From Armillaria gallica (Eukaryota; Basidiomycota; Agaricomycetes; Agaricales; Physalacriaceae): a DNA stretch of 64,000 nucleotides. Every line of letters begins with the position of its first letter. Position 1 is the stretch's first letter. Both the position numbers and the translations under genes were made by a program. The notes below the pieces were generated by a model. It did no database searches. It was given only the letters and a program-made list of their open reading frames with translations, and was not told where the DNA came from. Positions 24,791 to 36,476 of the stretch are shown here, piece by piece. Location of the stretch: contig JBANDB010000003.1 of NCBI GenBank assembly GCA_037576215.1, forward strand, positions 620,001 through 684,000, given 5' to 3'.

Positions 24791-25512
24791 GAAACTTTCC
24801 AATACTCAGAGAGGAGTTCGTTAACTGAGAAGCCAGGGGAAGAGGTGGCAGAAAGAAAGAGGATAAGTATGGGAACGTCAGTACTTGCATTTGTGACATC
24901 AACCACGCGTCAAAGTTTCCCACGATCTTTATGTAATTTCGACCTAATTTCAACCGACGCGTTCCAGGACCATTGCATTAGGCCCTATGTCTGCGAAAAT
25001 TCTGGTCCTTTTTTAAAGTAGGAATGGTGCTCGGATCGCTGACACTATTGTCGACATCTCGTACGTTTCAGATCCGTTCTCAAACCATTCTAACTTTTCC
25101 GTTCTTCAAGCCCTCGGCCCAAGTTCCCAGCACTGCAGGCTTTACCAAACTCGAAAGTCGGCTGGATTCGGATCAGCAATATTCGAGATACAGAGACACA
25201 TATCTATTTCTGTCTCCATGAATGCCTAGCTATTTCCAAGCAACCATATATCCGTGAAGTCGACGAGCGCCTAAGCCTTGGTTTCAGAACTCTTCGATTC
25301 TTCAACACTAGGGTCCTAGTCATATTTGAGGTCAAACCCTTTCCCTTCTCACCAGGAGGAGGAGGAGGAGGAGAAGAGGGCGCATGGTTTTCGGACCCCA
25401 AGGTATACGTACACTCATATGAAGTCCTGCCGGTCTTCGATGCTTGTGATTGGATCCCACCGTTATTAGTGACACCTACCATTATTAACTACACATATGG
25501 ATCCCATATTTA
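24790..25512. other. Intergenic, no gene seen
   Basis: Contains a short GGA microsatellite at about 25,354-25,373 and no frame with a recognisable domain. Confidence 0.5.
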
Positions 25513-27412
25513 CTATACTTTAAACCCTCCAGTCAACAGCATAACACCGTAAGGATCCACCCTCTCCCTCGTAGCCTCCATCCTCTTCACCCCCTCCTCA
25601 CCATACATATCCACCACAGGAGCATCATAAATCGCATAATTCGGGTATATCGATTCGCCCGCCACCCCAAGCTTCTCCGCCGTCTGCCTCGCAGTATCAA
25701 GAAACACATTGTCCTCGCTCTGCGATACCCACTGCAAACCGACGATACTAGGAAAGACGGCATGATCGCGCGAGCCCGGGTACGCAGAGGAGCCCGCGGG
25801 AGCATGAGTTAGAAGGCTTGGAAGGAAGGGTTCGACAGCGTAGGTGACAGAGGTTGCTCCGTGTGCGGATAGCGTTGGGCCCCAGAACTAAGAAAAGGGA
25901 ATCATTAGAAAATGTCCAGGGCGGATGGAAAACGCAGTCTGACGTTGAGCTCATTGATCATGCCTTCAATGGTAGACTCAGAGTACTCGAGCGTGGGGAT
26001 ATGATTGTATACAGTCCTAGTCAGCGTCAGTCGTTAGTAGTGCTAGTGAATATAGGGAAGGAAACAAACAGTACCGCAATCCAGTCGGAAATGTTGTGGA
26101 GCCAATGAGGTCAAAGTAGGAACGAGTCGTAAAGTTCTGGGCCAAAGCGGGTATGGCAAGGAAATCTTCAAAGATGCCATCTGGAGGGGTAGGGCCGTCG
26201 TAAAACATCTGAGTGGCAAGTGATACCTATAGATAGTGCGACTTAAGACTCGTGGATTCGGGCAGTGGGAGACAATGGGGAGTACCTGACCACTGGCATA
26301 TGCATATGTCATGACCATCGCAGCTTTAGGGTCAGTGACCTCTGAACAGAATTTGACAGCCGCTGCATTGAACACGGATATATGGCTTGCATTATATGAG
26401 GCTACTCCACCCTAGAAGTAGAGATACTAATCAGACATAGCTACCAAGATTTCAAGGGTGCACGTACCCAAACAGAACCCTGTGGGTAGGTCTTTAAGGT
26501 AAACCGAGTGACGATACCATAGTTGTTGAAGCCACCCTGTCGTAATAATCTTATACCAAGAGGGAATACCCGAGAGAAGAGAACGAACCTTGAGTGAGAA
26601 GAAAAGGTCCGGATCATTCTCTTCCGTTACGATCACCACAGTTGCATTAGGCGCCACCAGCTCGTATGCGACCACATTGTCAATAGCCAGACCGTATTGG
26701 TTGCTCAGATACGAATACCCTTCATATAGGCGTCATTCAGGGCGTGTATCGTTGAAGTATGGTTATTACACATACCTCCACCAAGAGTGAAACCTGCTAC
26801 ACCTACCCCGGTTACTCTACCCCCGAGAACGTTGACACTCTGAGCATTCAGTACCTCATAGACATCATCCCAAATGTTACCAGCACCAATCACCGCCGTC
26901 TGTGTCGTAGAGTCGTAGGTGATTTCATTGAACCGCGTCATAGCGATCTGGACACCGGTCGTTGAAGAGAAGCCTTGGTTCGTCGCATGTCCGCCGTCTT
27001 TGACCTAAAAGCGGCATTCAAGCATAATTAAAAGGGGACCGCTCAAAAGGCACGTACACCAAATGGCGTCTTCGTCTTTCCCACAATAGCCAGCTAAAAT
27101 GACACGTGAATGACAGGTACGAACAAGCAAAAAGGTGACAGTACGAACAATGATGCCAACATCTTCAGCAGACCCGGGTTCCACACTACATTTTGAGGCT
27201 TGCGAGCTTGATGTTGCGTAATGTTCATTGTCTGCTACGTATGAAGAGGATCCTACCGGAGGTCAGCCAACACCGCGCGAGGAAATGGCTTGATACTTAC
27301 CAGGATAGTAAACATCTGTTGCAGATGAGACTTTATTCGCAATAAGCTGACACGCGTTGAAACCTAGCGCGCTTCCAGCTAGACCAAGCAAAAGTGTGGC
27401 TGTAGGAAGCAT
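25513..27412 (-). CDS. BBE-like FAD-linked oxidase 3 (secreted)
   Basis: Complete 10-exon gene, closest to gene 2. Order: signal peptide MLPTATLLLGLAGSALGF; PGSAEDVGII; LAIVGKTKTPFG; flavin motif VKDGGHATNQ; GGRVTGVGVAGFTLGGG; NQYGLAIDNVVAYELVA; GGFNNYGIVTRFTLKTYPQG; MFYDGPTPPDGIFEDFLAIP; C-terminus SIYPNYAIYDAPVVDMYGEE ending LLTGGFKV. Differences from gene 2 are scattered and in frame, including a shorter loop before intron 8, so both copies look to be under coding constraint. All nine introns have GT and AG. Product: a secreted flavin oxidase that makes H2O2, substrate unknown. Confidence 0.92.
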
Positions 27413-27453
27413 TTGCGAGGGAACGGAGTGGGAGCACTTAAGCAAGTGCGTCC

Positions 27454-27459
27454 TTTATA
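27454..27459 (-). promoter_or_regulatory. TATA box of BBE-like gene 3
   Basis: TATAAA on the minus strand about 45 bases upstream of the ATG, in the same context as gene 2 (GGACGCACTTGCTTAAGTGC). Confidence 0.65.
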
Positions 27460-27642
27460 AGCATTTCAGCCCCCGATGCAGTATTTCGCTTCCCTCCGTT
27501 CACGGCATCAGATATTACTCTCAAAAGCTAGCGCCCGGATGAATAATTGCTGAAAAGATACATATCAGCCGAGCGTCAAAGGACGGGGTGAAATAGATGC
27601 AGTGGGAACGGGAGAGTTGTTGTGATAGAAGTGAATGATTCA

Positions 27643-27826
27643 AACTTCATCATAAACTAGGGTTTAGGGACTTGATTCCGCATTTGTGGCTGGTTTATGG
27701 CTATTTCGACGAAGTCGGAGGCCCTCGTGCGCTAAGAATCCGCAAAGCACGGTTTGTGACGAAGTCCGAAGCTTCGTTCATCATCCACAAAACACCGCTG
27801 ACTTCGTGCTGTATGCAAACAGCTCT
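27643..27826. repeat. Partial copy of the inverted-repeat element at 40,942-41,209
   Basis: AACTTCATCATAAAC at the left and GTTTGTGACGAAGTCC at 27,752-27,767 are inverted copies. The homology with the second element then continues through CATCATCCAC to GTATGCAAACAGCT. The outer left terminal repeat is missing, so this copy is truncated. Confidence 0.65.
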
Positions 27827-27829
27827 TCG

Positions 27830-28700
27830 ATTGGACTGGAAACGAGATATAGTGGTCTCATCAACAAAAACACTAACAATAAGGCGCGCGCCATGAATTC
27901 ACGGGAGTGTCCGTCTGCGCGCCAACTTTGAAAAAGAGCTAGGACTCGTGGTATCTTGTAAAATCGACGCGAATGCTTCATTTCGTAGATTCCACGGTGA
28001 AGCTCCCGGACATCCCGTCGGAAGAAACTTGGAAATCTGGCCAGCACGACTTCCAGCGTCTCGTCGATATAACCACTGTTCCCCTCACATAGCAACTTTC
28101 CGGGAGGAAGCCACTCCCGGATCTCCGAGTCGTTCTCGCGATAGTTCCTAATGGAAAAGGCGTGCGACTGAAACCGTTTTCAAAGACGCAGAAAGCTAGT
28201 CTGGATTGAACGCTGCTGGTACCTATCAACCCTTAGGAGCTGGAAAGGACACCTGGCAGGGGCAATGCCAAGCACGGCGGATAAAGCACGCATCGAGACG
28301 CGTAAGCTTCCGATCACGACGCGTATACCCAAATGACGGCGACGGGTAAGCCTCAGAGTAGCTATAAATAGAATAGCAGGAGCGAGCGTTAGCTTCCGTT
28401 ATATGGGAGGTTCTCGAGTCATGTTCATGGAAGACACAGCAGAGAATGGCAAGCCAGCAATGATAAACTTGACAAGGCGCGGAACAACAATACACCAGCT
28501 CTTGAGGTAACCTAGTGAAGCAACACCTCTACAAAAATCAGTTTCTCAGGCTGTCTCAAGAGAGGCGACACAGGAAAAAACCTTGATTTCTCGGACTAGA
28601 CGAGCTTAGTCACTAGAGGGCCTTGTAAGCCCGCCACTTCAGCATCCACCTCGCAGTGCTCCCTCGACGATGTCGTACCCTTACTCGTCGAGCGTCGATA
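27830..28700. repeat. Upstream duplicated unit of BBE-like gene 3
   Basis: Counterpart of 23,170-24,790, with the same three conserved blocks in the same order but closer together. Best block at about 27,935-28,195. Confidence 0.6.
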
Positions 28701-29540
28701 TGCAAGATATACCCTCCTCACGATGTTGGGGACTCGGAGGCCCCATGGTGAAGAAGGTGGCAGCGACAGCGCGTTGTCTTCACAGTGGTGGTCGTGTAGG
28801 GTGGCGAGCCGTGACGGTGATCAGCACACACCCTAACTTTAAAAAGGGTTAAGTCTGCCGGTCCGTACCCCACATGTTTCCCTCCTATTTCCACTGCCAT
28901 CATCTCCACACTTTCCGCGACAGCATCATGGAATATTTCTCCTATGCAATGTACCTGTTGCGTGTCATCTCCTCAGGCTAGCGCTCCATCTCAATACTGC
29001 AATGCGCGTCCCGCATCCAACTCCCTTTATCTCCTAGGGGGTCTCTCGTTGATAAGTTGTCTCCTTTGCCCATTGCTTGCATGGTTGGGCCATTCAGTGA
29101 ACCGCCGTCGCATTGGCGGTAACGGTACCTGCTAAATTTGGTCCAACATTTACTCTGTGATCCGATTTACCATACGAGGCAATCTCAATCGCGCCAGTAG
29201 CTTTCAGCCAATGACGTTCCGGCATAGTAAACGCAGATTTTGAATGGGTCAGATGGGGCAAGAATCGAATATCCATGGGGATTCATGCAGGGTAAAGTTG
29301 CATGCCTAGCATCTTGGGGCTGTTTCTTCACGGATTGAGGTGCGAAGAAGACGACTGGTTACGGGTCCAGGGGAGGGTGACGCGAAAAATAAAATTCGGG
29401 GAGCGTAAAGTTCGCGGTTTGCCAGTTGCACACCAGAGGGAATCGGTCTTTGCTAGCCAATTTTACCCCCTGCGCTCGCAACGAGCCGCCTGAACGAGCA
29501 CCCGGGAATCAAAACAAAATCCTTGCTCGACTCATACTTT
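28700..29540. other. Intergenic, no gene seen
   Basis: Only short frames are present, none with a signal peptide, domain or paralogue in the window. Confidence 0.4.
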
Positions 29541-29559
29541 CACTCGACTATGGAGTTCT

Positions 29560-30408
29560 GAAGTTAAATTGATCAGAGCAACGTTTTACCATGCAGAGGT
29601 ATTGCATACCTTTCCTCAATAACGTCACGATTGTTCTGGCAGGTTTATTAGTCGACGAAGCAGAGTGAAGAGTCCTTGACAATGAGTTTACAACCGCAGT
29701 AACCATAGACTTCAACCACCTCTTCCAGGGTGCCGCAAGGCTATATACTGGACACCTCAGCACGAAGTAACGTACGTCGGTAAGCGAGTGTGGTCATCAG
29801 GAGAGCGGGCACAACGACGGCAGCGTTAAAGAGCATATTAGTTGGACGATGACGAGTATGGACGTATAACTGGCGTAAATAATGCTCATCCTTGACAACG
29901 ACGCGTGAAACAAGCAACAAGCCATCTAAACGAGCGCCAGAAATACTCAAAATGAGACGTCCACCTCATAATGCTCGCCCTCAGGGCTTCAACATGTTTA
30001 CGAGTTCCTGCGCATATATTGACCAGAGAAGTCCTGGACTGTGCAGATGTAAACATACCTTCAACATCGCCTGGTGCGTTTCCTATAGGCTTTGCCGTGG
30101 ACATAGCTGGGGCTACTGTCATCGGACTTGGCCGCTTCCGCCGTCGGGCCCTCTTCTGGAGTGAGGTCGCGGGGGACTGGTACGTTGACCTGTCCTCTGC
30201 ATTAGCTATAGAGTGGAACAGCGCAAAATGAAGTAACGTACATCGACTGCTCCGGCATTGAAAAGTGACGGTTGTGCGTGTGCGCAGCGACGGCAGCAGC
30301 GTTGACAGTAACGTGCATAGTGGTAATGTGTAGTTGGACGATAGAAAGCGTGGAAAGCAGTATAGATGATGGGAGTAGAAGAAAGAGATAGGCGACGTGC
30401 GTTGTCAA
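29560..30408 (-). other. Two related short minus-strand frames with hydrophobic leaders
   Basis: Two segments share an intron-like start (GTACGTTACTTC, ending TATAG) after a leader containing NAA(A/V)V. The first leader (MTTHVAYLFLLLPSSILLST, from 30,408) and the second (MLFNAAVVVPALLMTTLAY, near 29,840) look like signal peptides. After the first intron a basic stretch RARRRKRPSPM follows. I could not join the exons in frame, so these are either small secreted proteins with unusual splicing or decayed copies. No function is proposed. Confidence 0.2.
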
Positions 30409-30930
30409 ACCTTCGCGCCTTTTATACCCTGAGGGTCACCCATGGTAGCGCAGATTTCAGCCACAGTCAACGTCATTAGCGCGAGGATGACGGAATGCAT
30501 TACACGCGTATAGATGCAAAATTTCCCAGGTCGAATGTGAATTTCATCGTTGGATCACCGCTAGAAGAGCTGTGTGCCAAGGACCTGCGTCAAAGGCTAA
30601 GGTAAAATGAATTGCCGTCCAAACAACATGTTTGCTGCCCGCAAGGGAGCGTGTGCAGAAGTGGGTGAATGAGGTTGGAATGAGGTCGTCTGTGCTGATT
30701 CTCGGGATTTTGCCTGTTTCCTTGATCTTTTAGATTAGAAGACTAATAGAGTCATGGAGGTACGAGGAAAGGAGGTCCCGGCAGATTCGGACCGGAAACC
30801 CGTAACTCATGTGTACCCTTCTTAGGGTTAGGGTCAAGGAAGCAGGAATCTCGAATCCGAGGTTTACAATGTCACCATCACGACTCACTAGCCTACACAG
30901 CGGCCAATTCATTCGATACTGAATGCTCAG
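30409..30930. other. Intergenic, nothing recognised
   Basis: No frame with a domain, and no repeat with terminal inversions. Confidence 0.4.
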
Positions 30931-30939
30931 AAAATGGAA

Positions 30940-31310
30940 TACGCTCACCACGATATGCAGAGCGGCTGCGACAGACTCTCTCCAATAATAATGTCCCGGA
31001 ATCCTTATCCCGTCAATACTACGGTAGTTCTGTACCCATTCGCGGCGGACGGCGGCAACGACAGGCGCTGGAGAGGATACAAGAACTAAAAACTTGAGGT
31101 GCGTTACAGTATCGTATCAGTGTAATCTCGCTCATGGCTATTCCTCACAGCTGAGAAGTCGGTCGCGGACCTAGCTCAATAGCATGTAATGCGACTCGAC
31201 AAGTTTCGCCAGGCGGCGGCAGACCAGCGAGAGGCGGTCGGCAAATTTATGGACAAAGCAGTATTCGTATCTCAGTCGGACGTTAATAGGCGAACAGGTT
31301 TCTGCTCAAG
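30940..31310 (+). pseudogene. Fragment of an unidentified gene
   Basis: Protein-like text ESLSRQYYGSSVPIRGGRRQ... ELKT ends at an intron-like gap (GTGCGT to CACAG, 31,091-31,150). It continues as EKSVADLAQ, a TAG stop at 31,180-31,182, and then LDKFRQAAADQREAVGKFMD in the same frame. The composition looks coding, but the stop and missing ends suggest a relic. I do not recognise the family. Confidence 0.35.
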
Positions 31311-31729
31311 TACGTATTCTTCTCATGATATTTCCGGTTACATTTTTTCATCACCTTTGCACAGAAATTTTTGATTTTCGGTACATTGTGTATCATCTTT
31401 AATGTACCTCTCCATGGACAAGGGCTAGATATGTGATCAACTTCGCCAGCCTACACGACAACGGCAATCCTTGGGCCCATTAAACAATAGCATACCGGCT
31501 AACCACGCGGCGACATAAGCGGCCTCCACTGCTAAAGACGAGAGGCAGTCCATCCACCAGCAGAAGAAATACTGGTTCTTATCCTCGTCATTATAATATC
31601 GTCTTACACGGGGAAAACTTGTCCTTTTTCTCATACCGTGACATCCATCTTAACATCCTGGAGGAACCGAGGTACTATCAATGCCGTCTTACTCGAGCAG
31701 AGAAACTGACGTTCATAGATGTCTTGCTT

Positions 31730-32260
31730 CACCAGGTATCACACGAGCTCATCGATTCCATCCCCGATTTCTTAATCGACGACTCTCAATCCCTCCAGGC
31801 CTCCTCTCTTGTCTGTCGCTCTTTCCTTCGTCGAACCCGAGTTCACCTTTTCCGTCAATCACACTTCGATAACTTCCGGCACTTTCACAAGTTTCACAAC
31901 ATGTGCCTGGCGTCTCCTCACGTACCTCCCTGAATCGAAACTTTGGCCCTTCACAGTGGTTGGGACTATAGAGAAATGCGAGACACCAAGCACTTTGTTG
32001 CTGTCATGTCGCTGTTCTCCCAATTACGAACAATCACGTTCTTTCACGTCAATTGGATTGCTGCCCCAGGACGTACGGGCAGCCCTTTCTTCCCGTGCCT
32101 TCGAGTGCATCAGTTTTCATCGTCTAACAGGTGTCAACGCATCCGACATCTTCGCGCCCTCGAGCTACACCACACAGATGTCGTCGGAAGTCTCGATCAA
32201 AAGCGCCATATGTCACATCGTAATGGTTCACCAACTCACACCACCCGGATACCCTTGTAA
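31730..32260 (+). pseudogene. F-box protein relic
   Basis: Directly after an intron-like CACCAG the frame reads VSHELIDSIPDFLIDDSQSL, then SLVCRSFLRRTRVHLF, the F-box motif usual in basidiomycetes. Downstream pieces (HFVAVMSLFSQLRTITFFHV at about 32,000-32,060; ECISFHRLTGVNASDIFA at about 32,105-32,155) lie in other frames, so at least two frameshifts separate them. The product would have been a substrate receptor for an SCF ubiquitin ligase. Confidence 0.7.
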
Positions 32261-32559
32261 AAACACCCTCATTCCTTCTGCCTGTTCAGCCGTTTTCTGG
32301 CTCTTGGTTCGGAAGGGGACAAGGTCCAAAATGCCCTTGTGTCATGTTGATTGCCGTAATGTCTGAGTTCGCTCGGCCACGGTAAACTTGGAGAGGGCCA
32401 GCCGCGCGTTCTGCTTGCGAGAATTTTGTCGCTGTTGTTGCCGGTGGCAAGTACCACCGCAGCTCGCCGACCCCGCCGTATCGTGTGAATCTGAGCCGTA
32501 AATGAAAATCGCGTTACCACTTTTGTCCCAGTCCTGATCTTGTTCTCAACCGCCATGTG

Positions 32560-33071
32560 TCGCTATGTCCAATCCACATGAATACCACTACCGTTGGTTT
32601 CTTTTCTGTCAACGAATTACTAAGTACATCGACCGAGCCCGCTGCTGGACATTCGTTCCCAACGCCAAGAGGGTCACTGTAAGCTCCAATCTGTGTATTT
32701 CTGTTCCGTCCACTCACAAGACGCAGCAATCAAGCCTAGATCCTCATCATTTCAAGACCACTAAGGCTCTTTCGCCCATCGTGCCCTGACCTTTGCAGTT
32801 CCTGGCGATGTGTAATACGCCTTTGTACCTCGAAGGGACTCCTTGCCGCTGAACCCCAGACCCACCGGCCGACCGTCATTGGCGTACTTTCATCAGAATC
32901 AGCACTCTGGCGGGGGTAGGTTTGCGCCGTGTACACTCATTTGATGATTCATAGTTCTGTTTTTCGTGGTGGAATACTCTGTGCCAGCCTGTACTGCGAT
33001 CAAGCGGGACTTTGATGAGTCTGAAGGCCCTTTAAAACCTTTGGACACAAGAAGCCCTCAACTGGCGGCTA
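32560..33071 (+). promoter_or_regulatory. Upstream region of GMC oxidase B (shared with A)
   Basis: Counterpart of 17,700-18,305. A TTTAAAACC block about 30 bases before the start codon may serve as the TATA element. Confidence 0.6.
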
Positions 33072-35316
33072 ATGGGCCTCTTTTTCCTTTCCCTTCTGAT
33101 ACTATTATGCTCAACAAGCGCACTGGGTGCAATATACGAAACGCTCGAAGAGCTACCGACTCTCGACTTTGATTTCATTATCATCGGAGGCTTGTGCTCC
33201 TCTTCTTCTCAAGACGCTCTTTCATTAACTCCATATATCAGGCGGAACGGCGGGAAATGTCGTCGCGAATCGTTTGACAGAGGACTCCGATATCTCTGTA
33301 CTCGTCCTCGAAGCGGGTGGATCGTAGGTGCAACCTCTTTAAAACGGTTCAATGTTAACTTTGTTTCCAGAACAAAAGATGTGCTCCTCGCTCAAGTACC
33401 TTTCTTTTGTCCTGAAGCATCCCCCGCCACGCCATTGGACTGGAATTTTACGACAACCGAACAGCCTGGATTGAACGGGCGCTCTATCACATACCCTCGA
33501 GGATATGGATTGGGGGGAAGTAGCGCCATTAGTACGTCCCTGTACCTTTTGCGCGAAACCCCCGGTTACTGATACACAGCCAGACTATTTGTTATACACC
33601 CGTGGTTCATCACAAGATTACGACCGCTATGCCCAGATCAGTGGTGACCCTGGTTGGGGATGGGAGGCTTTGCAACCGTACTTTCAAAAGGTTAGCAACG
33701 CCCTTTGTTTGGGTTGATCAAATTTCATACTGACTCCACGACAGAACGAGCGCTTCGTCGCGCCTGCGGACCAGCACAATACATCTGGAGAATTTGATCC
33801 AGCAGTCCATGGCTTTGATGGTATAACCTCTGTTTCTCTTCCTGGATACCCACGCGGGACGGACGGTCTCGTTATTCAGGCGACAGAGGAGTTACCTGAC
33901 GAGTTCCCGTTCAATCTAGATTATAATTCTGGGTACCAGCTCGGTATTAGTAAGAGTTTACACACGACTGTCTGTGTTGTCGAATGTACTGAACGTTCAT
34001 AGGTTGGGCACCATTAACTGTTGGAAACGGAACTCGGAGCAGCTCTGAGACCTCCTATCTTGGGCCCGCGTACGTCGGTCGACCAAACCTGCATGTCTTG
34101 ATTCACGCACATGTGACCCGAATTCTCTCGTCAAATACCACAAGCACCAGTGTAAAGCCAACGTTCGATTCTGTCGAATTTACGCAGGACGATGGAGGTA
34201 ATCGGATTCCCTAGCATACCTAGTACTAGCAGCTGATAAGAGGCTCGTTGTCTAGCAACAATGCACATCCTTGCACTGTCGAACCTCACGGAGATCATTC
34301 TCTGTGCAGGATCCATCGGCTCCCCTCATATCCTCCTCAACTCAGGCATCGGCGACAGCTCCGAACTCACTGCCCTAGGAATCCAACCAGTCCTCCACCT
34401 TCCAGACGTAGGGAAAAACTTGACCGACCACCCACGATTTGCCGTCAACTTCTTTGTCAACAGCACGGACACTATGGAGAATATCTATTTCCGAAACACG
34501 ACTTTCCAGTCAGCGGCCTTGGAGGAGTGGCAGGCAAATCGAACAGGATTTTTGTCGGGGGGTGTAGGTAATCAAGCAGGTTTCCTCCGCATTCCTGATG
34601 ACGCGGATGTTGTGGATGGAGAACCGTGTGCTGGGGATGAGGCGGCACACTATGAGTTGATCTTTTCGGTGCGTGGGTTCTTCGAGTCGATCAGTGCTGA
34701 GCTTATTATTTATCCTTTCGCAGAATGGTCTGATTCGAGGCCCCGTTCCCGACACAGGGAACTATTTCTCAGTCACCACCGTCGTTCTATGTCCACTATC
34801 GCGTATGTTCTCTTGTCCTTGTGCACGTATTTCATATTCATGATCACAGGTGGGAGCCTTACCATCAACAGCACGGATCCCCTGGAACCGCCTCTGATCG
34901 ACCCGAACTACTTTTCTCATCAGCAAGACGTAGCGACAATGCAATACGCTATTACTAGCGCACAAAAATTTGTCACTGCCCCGGTGTGGGAAGACTATAT
35001 CCTCGGCATCGCAACGAACACCACCGAGGATGACATAAGGGATGGCACAGGAAGTATCTTCCATCCAATAGGTACCGCAAGCATGTCTCCTGCCGGTGCC
35101 GATTGGGGGGTTGTAGACCCGGATTTGAAGTTGAAAGGTGCGGATGGCGTGAGGGTTGTGGACGCGTCGGTTTTGGTGAGCTCTTTTTGGTGGGTTTCTT
35201 TAGGACTAGGCTGAACTGAGGTGTTTCTTTCTTAGCCATTTCTTCCGGCGGGGCATACTCAGATACCGGTGTACGCGATGGCTGAGAGAGCAGCGGATCT
35301 GATTCGGGCAGCATAG
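33072..35316 (+). CDS. GMC oxidoreductase B (aryl-alcohol-oxidase type)
   Basis: Full-length, about 600 residues, 10 exons at the same positions as A, its closest paralogue. Signal peptide [23 protein letters not shown]-binding fold [20 protein letters not shown]; signature 2 [15 protein letters not shown]; catalytic His in [11 protein letters not shown] and His in AGHTQ. Intron 1 (33,190-33,241) starts with GC; A, C and D have GT at this site. Reading through would replace the Gly-rich FAD loop, so function depends on GC-AG splicing. As a secreted FAD oxidase it is expected to oxidise alcohols and release H2O2. The C-terminus is about 15 residues shorter than A. Confidence 0.93.
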
Positions 35317-35714
35317 TCGTTGGTGCAGAATGTACCATTCCATGAAACCGAAAACTGCTTCCCGTAAGGCTAATGACATAGCATATTTGTATCATCCGGT
35401 TAAGAATTTTTTTGAAGATTTGACGGGTAGCTGTGGCGGTAGGTTGAACGTCGCGACTCGCAATGACAGTGGCGACTGTTGGGCGAGATATCGTCAAAGT
35501 CTGAAAGCGCGAAGGAAGAATAACACGTATGTGGTGGGATGGCCGCTGAGTCGACATCCATTAGTCTTTTCGACAGTGTCAATAAGCCATTACTTGTCAG
35601 CCATCTCGTAGCCACAAGCTTAAGCTGCGACCTGTTAGAACCTAGATCTGGTGCGCGGGGGGAGGGGGCTGGATCTTCTGGATCACGTGGTAATTTTTTG
35701 TCCGTAAAATTTAC
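35317..35714. other. Intergenic 3' of GMC oxidase B
   Basis: No gene seen. It ends at the left terminal repeat of the element that follows. Confidence 0.4.
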
Positions 35715-35989
35715 CTACTGTCCTTTCCTGTATGGAAGCAACGTAAGGCGTAAGGGGGGGGGTCGGTTGCGTTGCCTATTTTGAACCTTCGTAAGGCATA
35801 AGGAGGGGGTTGTTGCTTACGAAGGAATCAAATAAGGCCCAAAAGTAGCAAATTTTTGCTCCCTGCGGGGCTAAATGTTGCGGGATTTAGGCAACATAAG
35901 GCCTAAAGCACCCCTCGTTGCATATGCTGGAAGTATTTGTAAGCGTAAGGGGTCCTCCGTCGTTGCTTCCATACAGGAAAGGACAGTAG
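35715..35989. mobile_element. MITE-like element with perfect 29-bp terminal inverted repeats
   Basis: Left end 35,715-35,743 begins CTACTGTCCTTTCCTGTATG and is matched base for base by the inverse of 35,961-35,989. The 217-bp interior repeats variants of CGTAAGGCGTAAGGGGG and has no coding frame. Perfect ends suggest recent mobility or gene conversion. A clear target-site duplication is not visible. Confidence 0.88.
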
Positions 35990-36476
35990 TCTTCTACGCG
36001 TTTTACCCTCGGTCGCTTGGACTGCGTGAGGCTGTTCCAACGGATCGGTACACTCGCCAATTACTACGGTAATCACATTGTAAGGTGAGTGATCGGCTCC
36101 GCTGTCCCTGACTGGTACATGTGGGTTAGGTAAGGAGTAGCATGATACCTTGCGCTTAGCGATGCTCTGTTCATGCGAAAGAAAAAATTCTGCCGGATCA
36201 TTCTACGCTTTTTCTCTCCGAGCTGGATTCTATGCTAACCGGTATCTCATTAATCACTCGGCATTCTTGCTTCCAAGTGGTACAGTGCCTGATTCGGACG
36301 CCACCGCTGCTGATGCTAGCTCGCTCCTTTCGGCTCTTCTCAAAATTCAGTGCTCTCGCTAATGCCTCTATGCTGTTTCTCCGCCAGGCTAATACATGAT
36401 CAATCGGGAGTTTTAGGTTTACAATGCATTCAAAAGACAGACAATAATCGTCGGCTTCTCACCATTCATTGCTAGT
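35990..36476. other. Intergenic, upstream of GMC oxidase C
   Basis: Presumably holds the promoter of GMC oxidase C. It is not similar to the A/B promoter. Nothing else is recognised. Confidence 0.4.
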
